Origin: Tigriopus japonicus
Taxonomy: Eukaryota; Arthropoda; Copepoda; Harpacticoida; Harpacticidae
Assembly (NCBI GenBank): GCA_010645155.1
Contig: CM021315.1
Location: forward strand, 2,281,896-2,345,895
Direction: 5' to 3'
DNA: 64,000 nt
Shown: positions 13,131 to 23,415 of the stretch, in pieces
How the letters are laid out: each line of letters opens with the position of its first letter
How positions within the stretch are numbered: the first letter of the stretch is position 1
Made by a program: the position numbers and the translations under genes
The notes under the pieces: model-generated
What the model was told of the DNA's origin: nothing
Databases searched by the model: none
The model's input: only the letters and a program-made list of their open reading frames with translations

Positions 13131-13386
13131 ATTAATTTTGAAAAGAAGGAGAAATTAAAGAAATTTTCAATCCCAGAACTTCTTTGGCAGGTGAAAATGT
13201 AATTCGTAATTGAAAATTGTTTCTTTTAACAATAATGTATCGTAATAATAACATTGGCCGAAATGTAATGTAATTCAAATGACAATTACTTTGATTTCAA
13301 ATGTAATTAATTACTATTACAATTACTGGGAAATGTAGTTGCAATTACGTAATTGTAATTGCAATTACAATTACATCACACGTCTG

Positions 13387-14307
13387 GCTGTTACTAGTTC
13401 AATAAGCACATACCGAAGAACCAAAAAAGGAATGCAAAAAAAATCAGCTAAATAAAAATCACGAAATTTGTGTTGAGATATAGACCTTTCAAACATCATC
13501 TGTTTGAATAGTGTCTGTGTCAACAAACAATTTGTACAGGGTCAGTAGAAAGACCTAAAAGGTTAGACCTATTGTTGCAGGTTGGAGCAGGTGTTCTTGA
13601 TGAGGTGGAACTGTGCCCAATTTGGAACATCGTTGCACTTGACAACTCGGAAGAGCCGAGATTGATCATGTCCTCCTCTGTTGCGTTCTGTTCAATGTTC
13701 AACATGCTCTAAGGATGCTCTCTTTGCGAAGCACGTGTGTTTGTTGTCTCGTGAGAACACCAAATGATCAGTACCCATCTGGTTTAAAGAGATAAAGAGA
13801 ATAAACACCTCTTTAAGGGATATACCTGGTTTTACATACCGAAATCTCATGTATGCTCTGAAAAAACAATGCAGTTTTCCTCCTTTGGGAACACACTTTG
13901 AGCAAGCTTGGCGAAGGTCAATGATGTCAAATTGTCCCACGAGAAATAAAAAAAGCCTGGTCTTTTCTTCTACTCTTGGGAAAACTTTCGACGAAACTGA
14001 TGCCATTTGTCAAGGACCTTCGAGATTGGGACAGTCCCATTCTAAAAATTTGGAGATTGATTGACGAGTAAGACAATCACCAATTGATTGAATGAATAAC
14101 CGTATATCAAAAGGAGGTCCTTCCTCTTTTCAAAAAAGCCAAAGGACGCGGAAGTCAAAACTTCACAAATTAAGTTGTAGTTAACAACGGGAGACATTTT
14201 AGGCCGCATGTTAACGCACTTACTTCATTAGCAAGAGTAAACCAAAATCAAGTTGAATTAGCATTTGTCGAGTAAATACTCTGCCTAGCTGCTGCGTTTC
14301 AAACAAG
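13387..14307. other. Gene-less stretch
   Basis: Minus-strand ORFs at 13520-13705 and 13692-14006 have no family motif. I see no splice-supported gene or repeat. Confidence 0.4.
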
Positions 14308-14536
14308 GGAAGATGGTGTAGCGCAGTTGACTAACGCGCGACCGAGCTATGCTCGGGTTCATGGTTTCGATCCCAGGTCTTCCCCCCCCCTATCTGTCTA
14401 GTGGATATTCCGCCTCGAACGGCGCCTCCAGAACCCAGAATGGGCCCCATGACTCCAATACAATTATTGTATAAACCCTGTATAAAATATATATCCAATG
14501 AGAAAAATTCTCGCAATAAACATTATTATTATTATT
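14308..14536 (+). mobile_element. tRNA-derived SINE with (ATT)n tail
   Basis: The head (14308-14383) folds like a tRNA acceptor stem: GGAAGAT at the start pairs with GTCTTCC at the end. It has a box-A-like GTAGCGCAGTTGAC and a box-B-like GGTTTCGATCCC, but the T stem is mismatched, so this is not a working tRNA gene. An unrelated body of about 110 bp follows, ending TCGCAATAAAC and then (ATT)5. That terminal motif is the same as the 3' end of the LINE seen at 18288-18597 (TCGCAATAAA + (ATT)n), which suggests that the SINE is mobilised by that LINE. Confidence 0.75.
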
Positions 14537-15723
14537 GAACACAAGAGTTGTCACCAGTATTTTCTCGAGGTCGGTTAATCTGACTTGATTTTGGTGTGCT
14601 CTCGCTTTTGAATTAGGTGCGTTAACATGCGGCCTTATGTTTCATCTTCCCATTTGTGAGTGCACTATGACGGATACTAGTGAGTTATTTTTTTATTCAT
14701 CGTATTTAGACAACTTTAAAATTATACCCTTGGGTTCAGAAAAAAATTTGATCTTGAACAAGGTGAGTCAAAGGTACGAAACGATTTCAGATTGATCGAA
14801 TAGAGTCTCTCTCTTTCTTTCTTTCAGAGAAAATCAGTGGCTAGAAATAACTATATTCAACCAGATTAGGATCTCATTTCTACAGGAACCATTCTGGAAA
14901 TATCCCTTAAATTGAGGGGATGTGAAGTTCCAACACTCGCTTCCTTTCGATTTATTTGAAGAGGTTCAATTCAAACGCAGAAAATGAATCAAAAAGGTTT
15001 TTCAATCAAAAGGATTCTGAAGGGCGTAGAGAGTTTGTGGGCGTAGTATTTTAAGAATGTGCTTAAATGTCTTCAAAAGCAGATAACTCGCTAATCTAAC
15101 GAATGAAGGCTACAAATTTTCAATTGAAATTGTGTATTACGTAAATCTGTCACAAAACAACTCTGTGGATATTTTACCATCTGAAAGCACAGAAAAGGTT
15201 GTTTTTTTTTAAAGTCCTTCACGTGGTTAAGTGGAGGCTCCGTTCTCTTTTTTTCTCTCTCAGCAATTCTCAGTGGCGAATCAAAGATGCGACGCAATAA
15301 CTTAAACCAAGTTGCCTCTCAAGTTTCACTTTTTCCATAGTGAAGGATACTTGTAGGCGTTGAACCCAGTTTCGTTGAACTCCAAGGAAAACAAAACCCG
15401 AACAGTTTGATGACAGGATCGCCAATAGTACTACGTTTAAACGTTAATTAGATTGGGAATTAACGCGTTCAAATAGTATCTGGCAACATTGACAGAACTA
15501 CTTCTTTGTCTTCTGGATTATGAGCCTCCTAGTTATCTCTGCAAAGGCAAGGAAAAATAAAAACTTATGAAAGGCTTATCAGCTGAGTGTAGAAAGTATA
15601 TGCGTGACAGACTGACCGAGCTGAGCGAGTATTTTCTGGCAAACCCCTAAGAAGTATAAACTGATATCATTTTATGGTATTTCAACCAAACTTTAACCAG
15701 AAGTTTGATGAAAGTGAAATGTA
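14537..15723. other. Gene-less stretch
   Basis: No supported coding frame. Nothing else recognised. Confidence 0.4.
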
Positions 15724-15936
15724 CACCCTTGTGCAAATTAACTGCATCAAATACTTCAACAAATTGAGTAATTGCGCACTGAGACTCGGCCCAAGCCCGA
15801 AAATCATTGCTCGTATCTCTTACTGTGATTTGCACGCGTCCAAAAAAAAAAAAACAGAATCGATAAATAAGGCGAAGCAAAAAAAATCAAATGTGAGGAA
15901 AAAATCGCTTTGATGCAATTAATTTGCACAAGGGTG
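15724..15936. mobile_element. Tc1/mariner-type MITE (213 bp)
   Basis: Inverted termini CACCCTTGTGCAAATTAA and complement, about 28 bp each, extending through TGCATCAAA. They are flanked by TA at 15722-15723 and 15937-15938, the duplication expected for Tc1/mariner insertion. The short ORFs inside are not transposase. Confidence 0.7.
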
Positions 15937-15938
15937 TA

Positions 15939-18254
15939 CCAAATCGAAAAGGTGTAAATAAATATTACCTAACCTGCATTAAAGAAACATCCTACCGAAC
16001 AAGATCAAAAACAGCAAAACCAAGTTTACATGGATCAACCCAATCAAAACGAACCACAAACACAAACCACAAACACAAACCAAAAAAACCAAACAAACTC
16101 GAGCAAACGTCCTCAGGACGTCCTGTCCACTTCAAAGATCTGTGCCATTTTCCAGATTCTTCTGGTCAAATGGAACAAAGAGTCAGCATCGGTCAGTCAA
16201 GAATCTGTTTTCAGGAAGAGCGGCAAACTCCCTTGGGCGTGATGTGATGAGAGGACATGTGCCAAGATCCTAGTCATTGATTATTCATTTCTGTTCCAGG
16301 AGCCACACAAAATTATGGTACTTTGTCCAGAATCGAGCCCTTCACTAACCTCATGTTTTGAGTACAAATTCATTGATATTGGGGTTTTGCTCCGATTAAA
16401 GGCTATAATGAATCAGGGACAGCATGGCTTCCAATTCTAAGCTAAGCAAGGAACAATTCCGAAGAACCATTAATGTCGATAGAGCCCAACGATTTGTTTG
16501 GCTCATGTCCATCACACTGGGAAATTTCGGGATTTCTTGTTCTCCAAGGGTTTAATGGTTCAAACCTATCTGTATCTCCACAAACATCAACCTTTTAGTC
16601 CATCTTCTGTCTTTGAACCATTAGTGGCTTTGAAGAGAGAAATGCGTTTTAAATGCGGCATCTTTCCTGTCGGAATAGCGGAACAGTGCTTCCAAATGGT
16701 CTTGGATATTTGACAGGCTCATAATGGAAAAGACAAGCAAACGCACATGAAGACTACTGATCTCAACGAGGAAAGATCGAGAAAGGAGAGAGGCTTCTTC
16801 GTCCATTCTTTCGTGGCTTAGAGGCCTTTTGGCACTCTTATCAGCTCCAAGTTCGTCCAAAGTAACGGCTTTGAAAATGAGAAATACCCGCCTTTTCATC
16901 CACTACTTGACTCGATGTATGGAGGCCAGAATTCTAATTGAAGCCATTTTCTCGGAGTTTTAAGCACTTGGCTAGAATGTGGTCACTGATCAATATCCCT
17001 TGACGAAAAAGAAAGCCAAAAAGAAACAGATCCAAGTTTGCCGACAAATCTTCTGTTGGGTTTATTTGATTAAAGGACCCCAACTTGGTACATCAAGGTG
17101 AAAGACTGACTCTCTTCTTTTCCGTCGTCAGAAATAAAAGCCACCTCATTTTGGGAAGTTTGTCACGGTAGAATGATTTTTTCGTAGTCCCGGATATGAT
17201 GGCCCTGAGTGTCATTACTAAATCTTGCTCCAAAAAGGGCCTCTCTGTTCCTTCTCTTTTAAATCCCCAGAAACCTAGTGTCAACCAAGTTGAATAATTT
17301 TTGGCAACCCTGAACAGGCAGTCTATTTTGAGCGCGGACGAGGAACTTAAAGCGAAGAAATGAAGAGATCACTCTCTTTCTCTCGTTTTCCTTTCCACTC
17401 TTGGTGTCCACCCATCGTCCCACGAATAGAAGAGGTCCATCAAGTACTTTTCTACATGGGAGCTTGCATGGGATGCCCCTCCGAAAAACCAACAAGCCTT
17501 TTCTGGGTGCTTTTTCAACACAGGAAGTTGTTCGAGCATTTCTTGTCATTGTGATCGCATCTCGTCCCGCTTCTCGTGAAGTTTTCTGAATGTAGCTACA
17601 AGGAAGGAATGGTGATAAATGGGCGTTAAAAATGAGTTTCATCGAACCAGCAACCATTTGGTACAAGCAAAAGCAACCAACAACAACTGGCTCAGACGGT
17701 GGTACTTTGGAACGACCATCTTTTGTATGGAATCTCTTGGCAAGCTCAAGAGTACCCCCAGATCAAATGACCCAAGTCTTGTCGATGGTGGGCATTATTT
17801 TTGAGTTAGGGCAAGGCAATCAATATTTGAGCCTTCCAACCAAGATTTGGATTTTTTGCAGTAGTATTAAAGTTTTACTCTACTTTTGACTTCTTAGTGA
17901 TAACCACAAAAATATTTGAGACTAATTTAGAATGTTTAAAGACGGTGTTCAAAAGCTTATTTGGCTGCAGTAGTGTAATGTTGGATTCAAACAGATCTGC
18001 GTAGAGTACAGATACTGGTTGCGAATCAAGAAAAAATGCATTTGACTAATCACGCTAAATAGTTCATCATTTGGTCCTTTTAATTTTTCGAGCAATACCA
18101 TTGTAGCAAATTGTAGCATACCATTGTAATACTATTGTAATTAACAGCTCTAATCATTATTAAAACACTGACATAACAAAGAATTTTACTCGATTATTTT
18201 TTGAAAACTCACTCGCGCATCAAATTGATGAAAACAGGTTTGGATAGAACTAAA
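15939..18254. other. Gene-less stretch
   Basis: Contains a CAAACACAAACC-type simple-sequence run (about 16045-16080). The longest frame is the minus-strand 17259-17666, with no recognisable motif and no splice support. No gene is called. Confidence 0.4.
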
Positions 18255-18287
18255 TAGCGACCCTGAATAAATACTGGCTGTCGCATA

Positions 18288-18326
<39 letters not shown>

Positions 18327-18597
18327 TTTATTGCGACTCAAGGTCATGTCAGGTTGTATAAAATACTGTAAAAAATATATATGTTCTCATATAAATGGTG
18401 CAGTGACATGTCAAATGTTAAAAAGCGTTACAATAGACAAATTATATTGTGATATCACAAGTGAGTTGACTAGAATGGTTTCAGTGCACATGAAAGAAAT
18501 GAAGAGGAGATTGACAGACAGTACAAATACAGTTGGGTAATGGAAGATGATGAAAATCTTGGTTATTGCAGTAGAGAGGGTGGGTCAGAGTCAAATC
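18288..18597 (-). mobile_element. 5'-truncated LINE, 3' UTR with (ATT)n tail
   Basis: On the minus strand it reads from about 18597 (CTGACCCACCCT) to GAGTCGCAATAAA and a tail of about 13 ATT units (18288-18327). It matches the 3' portion of the LINE fragment at 12853-13130 along its whole length. The copy lacks all coding sequence, as is usual for incomplete reverse transcription. It lies inside the family R element. Confidence 0.75.
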
Positions 18598-19494
18598 ATA
18601 TTCCCCTCTGCCTACCAGTCTTCAGTGTGGCCAACTAGCATTTTTTCAAGGGCAAAAGCATTGCAGAATTTTGATTACCATCGCTCGGATTTTTAGCATT
18701 TTTCTAGCATCTTTTGAAAGGCTCTAGAATCAAAAATTTTTGCATAGCATTTTAGCATTATTCTAGCACTTTTTGGAAAAACATCCAATTTTGGGCTTCA
18801 AAGGCAGCTGATTTTGACAGCTGAATTTGCCTCAGTTCCCTAATTTAAAAAAGACAAATTCGAAGACTTGTGATCCTTATTTTCAAGCTGGTTCTACAGT
18901 ACAGGTAACCAAATTTCTGTTTACAGGCTTTGTCTAGACAACTTGAGAAGGGGCACAAAGCATTACTTGTCTCAAAAAAGATTAGATTTGTGCTGGAACT
19001 ACAACACCAACTACAGAAAAACAGCTTTTTAAACTTAAGATGGATAAATCAGTGTTTCAGTGAAAAAACGTAACAAAAAGGGCTTCTAACCAAAACCATT
19101 TTTGTTAAAAGAGGGCTTTTTGAAATTAAAAGTAGCTGATCACAAAATTCTTAACATGCAAATTTCACTTTGAAATTTAAACTGTTGATGATTTTGATGT
19201 TGAGGGATTACAAATTTTATAAAATAGGGAAAATAAGTTGCAAAGGTTTCTGAACCAAGAAATATTCAACTTTGGTGTGCAATATCAGTCTTTAAAATGC
19301 ATGTCAGCTTTTGGTTTTCATAGAGGCATAAGTGAAATTGAAACAAAAAAGGGCTTTTGGTTCATCACTATTTACAATTTAATCTTAGTAAATTTGAAGA
19401 AAACGTTTAAAACATAATGTTTGGTTTCTTACAAACCTTAAACTATTTGTGAAAATAAGTTTTTATAATTGTCATCAAAAATAAGTGCTGCATG

Positions 19495-20543
19495 CAGGGT
19501 GGGCATTTGATTTTTGGACATTTTGTCCACCCCTGTCCAAAAGGTGTCCAAAAATAGTAATTCGAAAAATAATGGTTAAAAACATTTTTAGAATAACATT
19601 CTACAAACTTTCTCTCCAAAATAAACGTCATTTGACGAAATCTAAGCAAGAATAAGTCAATTCAGCATAAGAAACTTACACTTAATTCATTAAATGAGCC
19701 AATAACTTGAAGGCCAAACTGGACATTTGAACTTTCCACTCTTTTCATTTGACCACCGAGCATCGTTCAAAATGTGGGAAAGAATGATTGACGTCTGAAG
19801 GAATGAACGAACAAACGAATGTGAGACTGGGACTACTAATAACACGCTCACACCACACTTCATGTTAAACATAGTATGCGAGTACATTTTAAAGCTAATT
19901 GTGTCTTGATTTGTGACAAGAGAAGGTTACTTAGTATTTTGATTTATATTCCAAAGTTTATCATTGTTGCAAGTGTTTCCCATCCAAGAGGCAAGAAGTC
20001 TTTTGACCTGACTGTCCAAAAAATGTTAACTATAATAAAGCACACTCAAACTGATATCAGATTGCAATGTGGGTATTATAATGCTTTTGCCAAAGAATTA
20101 AAGCAGTGTTGTTTTACTATTAAAAAAGACAAGACTCTTGTTTACAGATGAGGAAATAAAATGTAAATCTTGAAACATGTTGAACAGTTACACACATTTT
20201 ACCATATTGTATAAACAAAACATTTATTTTTTTAACAAGTTATTAACAAGTTATGATGGCAAAGTTTATTTCTCCAAGTAATGTTCCCATTAATAGAACT
20301 ATTTTTGTTTAGGTACACAACCATGCATTCTTTAGAATTCAATTACTTATGTAGTGTAACTGGTTTTCCGTCTGATTTGTACAACTTTCTTTTACGTTTA
20401 TTGGACTTTTGGACACTTATGGACATCTTTTGGGGATTTTTGGACACCCTCTGGGGACTTTTGGACACCTTCTGGGTATTTTTGGACACTTTTGGACACT
20501 AGGGTGTCCAAAATGCTCTCGATGTCGAAAAATGCCCACCCTA
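19495..20543. mobile_element. hAT-type element (1.05 kb), nested, GGTGGGCATTT family
   Basis: Perfect 8-bp duplication gctgcatg at 19487-19494 and 20544-20551. Termini CAGGGTGGGCATTTGATTTT and complement of TAGGGTGGGCATTTTTC, so the last base has decayed. The same family, with its own 8-bp duplication, surrounds the assembly gap at 62018-62268. A 21-bp minisatellite (TTTTTGGACACCCTCTGGGGA) occupies 20398-20510. No coding capacity. Confidence 0.85.
20398..20510 (+). repeat. 21-bp minisatellite inside the nested hAT element
   Basis: About five units of the type TTTTGGACACC(C/T)TCTGGG(G/T)A, each with the TTTTGGACA core. It lies next to the right terminus of the hAT element. Tandem subterminal repeats are common transposase-binding arrays in this superfamily, but that role is inferred here. 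Confidence 0.6.
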
Positions 20544-21052
20544 GCTGCATGGCTTGCCAATTGTTTTGTATTGCTTGCTCTTTATGATTCATTTCATAAT
20601 CAATGCATTATAAATATTTGAAGGCAAAGTTTTAAATTAGTTTTGGCAAGTAGCAGAAAAATATGTATTGTGTCAATTTCAGCAAAATTAAAGTCAAAAT
20701 ATAGATTCAAATATTCACTAATGGGCCTAATAGCCGCTGCAGTCCTTTTTTGTATTAGAAAAGGTAGCATTTTTCTAGCATATTCCATTTTCCAACCAGC
20801 ATTTTTCTAGCATTGATTTGACCTTAACTAGCATCGTCGCTCCAAAAAAAGTTGGCCACCCTGTCAGTCTTCATAAACAGGTTTTTTCTGTAAGGAGCAC
20901 TAAAGAGGCAAGGCATCCTTGACTTTCGTGACTTCTGAGCAGGGTTGCAAACCAAACTCGAATTCGTGTTTACTCGTATACATGGACAAAGCCCAAATTC
21001 TCCAAGTGGTAATCCTACATTGCAACCTCCCATGAAAAAACTTGTGCAAGCC

Positions 21053-22326
21053 TAGAGCGCTATAATAAAAGAGTACGCGCATGTGCCATTTTGGTCCCAA
21101 GACGTCGGTTCCATTGTACTGTGGTTCTTGGGTTCGACCTGTTTGAGGCAACTTTACCTATGTACTATTTACTATCAAATTGACGCTCTTGATCTCAGCT
21201 TACCTTTGAAAGCATAATGTTTGACCTTTTTAGCCTTTGAAGGTCAAGACGGGCCAAAAACATGAGTGCCGGAAGATAACCTTCTCGTTCTCCATAAACC
21301 TCGATGCGCGTTCAAGCCCAGTGCTGCTGTGAATTGACTCGGTAATGTCAGCTCTTGAAGAATCTCGTCGCTGATTTGCCTTGACTTTCTTACTTTTTAG
21401 GAAAACTAATTCTAACTGGATGCAAAATTGATTGGTGAATATTTAGAACGTCAATTGAAGCGATTAGAGCGTTTTCCTTGTGCACATTATTGCATTGTCA
21501 TGTGAAATGACTTTTTTGTTGAACAATTATATGGCAGCCCTGTTGACGTTGCGCATTCTAGCAGTCGTCAGGTTGACAGTGCTACAGACTGTTATGCTTA
21601 ACTTTGTAAAAAAAGTTTCGATATTTTGTACTCATAATATATACTAAAAAGCTTCTTTAGTTTCATGTAATAATTAGTGACAAAGTCAAAAATTAAAAGG
21701 TGAATTGCAAAAACTTTTTTAAATAGCTTCTGTCATATACATTATGAGTACAAAATATCAAAACTTTTTACTAACTTAGTCATAACAGTCTGTACCAGAG
21801 TCAGCCTGACGACTGCCACGAATGCGCAACGTCACCAGGGCTGCCATATAATTGTTCAACAAAAAAAGTCATTTTACATAACAATGCAATAATGTGCACA
21901 AGGAAAACGCTCTAATGGCTTCAATTGACGTTCTAAATATTCACCAATCAATTTCGTATCTAGTTAAAATTAGTTTTCCTAAAAAGTAAGAAAGTCAAGG
22001 CAAATCAGCGACGAGATTCTTCAAGAGCTGACATTACCGAGTCAATTCACAGCAGCACTGGGCTTGAACGCGCATCGAGGTTTATGGAGAACGAGAAGGT
22101 TATCTTCCGGCACTCATGTTTTTGGCCCGTCTTGACCTTCAAAGGCTAAAAAGGTCAAACATTATGCTTTCAAAGGTAAGCTGAGATCAAGAGCGTCAAT
22201 TTGATAGTAAATAGTACATAGGTAAAGTTGCCTCAAACAGGTCGAACCCAAGAACCACAGTACAATGGAACCGACGTCTTGGGACCAAAATGGCACATGC
22301 GCGTACTCTTTTATTATAGCGCTCTA
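21053..22326. mobile_element. Fold-back hAT-type element with arms of about 600 bp
   Basis: A perfect 8-bp duplication tgcaagcc flanks it (21045-21052, 22327-22334). The termini are TAGAGCGCTATAATAAAAGA and complement. The two halves, about 21053-21655 and 21725-22326, are long inverted copies of each other that differ only at scattered positions, with a short central spacer. It is inserted in family R. No transposase frame. Confidence 0.9.
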
Positions 22327-23057
22327 TGCAAGCCCATATTTCATATCATTAAGATTTTGTTGCCAATCACCCGATTGTGTGACATAAATTGGCCCTTGTT
22401 TAAACTCCAATCTAATCAAAATTCACTTTTTGCATATCAGGTTAATACCTTAGACACATTTGCGACAGGTTTGAGGATTTTGACTAACCAAACTGCACTA
22501 TCAAATGGACTAAATAGTTAAGATGTGTTTCTGATAAGGAAAGGTTTCCTTTAATCATGAACTTTGGCTTCCCGCATGTTGGATGACGTCACAGACTGTC
22601 CGTGCCGGTCGGGCATTCATAGATTTTACTGCCAGTCCCTATATAGGGTCCCTAGGCACAACTAGAATCTGAAATGTGTCGGATGAGGCATTACCATCCA
22701 CAAGCTTCGGAAATTAAACCATTAAGAGAATGGTGGATGGAAAATATTTTTTGTAAAAAATGAAAAAATAATAAATTTGAATGGTGGATCTTATACTGTG
22801 GACAGAGTTTACTAAGGAGGGTCCTGGGATCTTCCAAGGGGGCCGTGAAGAATTTTTGGAAAACGCCCAAAAGTCAAAGTTATTAAAGCATGACATTTCA
22901 AAGACAATAATATTGAAGCCACTCTTTCTTTCTCTTTCCAATGTCCTCAAACGTATAAATTGATTTTCGAAATCAAGAAACCAAAAGTAACTCAAGAAAA
23001 AGTTCTTAGGATTTAAGAGCTCTAAACTTAGCAGTGGCGGTTGTCACATGGGCGCGC

Positions 23058-23205
23058 GGTAAATAGGTCACAATGTAAAAAGGTCAGGGTAAATAGGTCA
23101 CAGCAAAAAGGTCACCGTAAAACGGTCACGGTAACAAAATCACAATAAAAATACGTCACGGGGTAAAAAGGTCCCGGTAAAAAAGGTCACAGGGTAAATA
23201 GGTTG
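23058..23205 (+). repeat. Degenerate GGTAAAAAGGTCAC tandem repeat
   Basis: About ten imperfect 13-15 bp units of the GGTAAA(A/T)AGGTCAC type, preceded by GGGCGCGC and running directly into the 29-bp minisatellite. No gene. Confidence 0.7.
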
Positions 23206-23212
23206 CGTAAGT

Positions 23213-23415
23213 CGCCCTGGATCATTTTGGCGAGACATAAGTCGCCCTGAATTATTTGATGGGCCTTTAATAGCAGTGGATCATTTGGTGGGCCTTGAGT
23301 TGCATCGGATCGTTTGGTGGGCCGTGAGTGGTCCTGGATCATTTGGTGGGCCGTGAGTGGTCCTGGATCATTTGGTGGGCCGTGAGTGGTCCTGGATCAT
23401 TTGGTGGGCCGTGAG
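23213..23415 (+). repeat. 29-bp minisatellite, homogenising toward the 3' end
   Basis: About seven units built on CCTGGATCATTTGGTGGGCC + GTGAGTGGT. The first three units are diverged and the last three or four are near-identical, which is the expected pattern for recent tandem expansion at one end. Confidence 0.75.

Larger units (their letters stand above)
11718..13386. mobile_element. hAT-type element of the GTAATT-rich family, with nested insertions
   Basis: It is flanked by a perfect 8-bp duplication, gctgttac, at 11710-11717 and 13387-13394. The termini are CAGACCTGTG...ACACGTCTG, followed inward on both sides by about 180 bp of GTAATT/AATTAC repeats. The core is interrupted by a LINE fragment (about 11960-13130), which in turn carries a MITE (12403-12852). 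No hAT transposase is visible. Family members with similar subterminal repeats lie at 37497-38126 and 52101-53037. Confidence 0.85.
18623..20863. mobile_element. hAT-type element (2.2 kb) inside family R
   Basis: Termini CAGTGTGGCCAACTAGC and complement of CAGGGTGGCCAACTTT. The flanking 8-mers ccagtctt (18615-18622) and tcagtctt (20864-20871) match at 7 of 8, and an uninterrupted R copy reads CCAGTCTTCATAAAC across this point, confirming the insertion. No transposase frame is visible. A second hAT element is inserted at 19495-20543. Confidence 0.85.
18255..22655. mobile_element. DNA element of family R, interrupted by a LINE and two large hAT insertions
   Basis: The left end TAGCGACCCTGAATAAATAC and the right end (complement near 22630-22655, ACTGGCAGTCCC...GGGTCCCTA) match the termini of the family R element at 53676-55706. 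Between the insertions the R body can be followed: ATTCCCC...TACCAGTC, then GGTTTTTTCTG...GCAAGCC, then CATATTTCAT...GGTCGGGCATTCATAG. Removing the nested elements leaves under 1 kb of R. The target duplication is unclear; agaactaa / acaactag is only 6 of 8. No coding capacity. Confidence 0.65.

Noticed and set aside
14308..14383. Functional tRNA gene
   Set aside because: The acceptor stem pairs, but the T stem is mismatched and a SINE body with an (ATT)n tail follows.
17259..17666. 135-codon minus-strand ORF as a gene
   Set aside because: No recognisable motif and overlapping open frames on the other strand; nothing supports expression.
23058..23415. CRISPR-like array
   Set aside because: Units are directly adjacent tandem repeats without unique spacers, and the DNA is eukaryotic.
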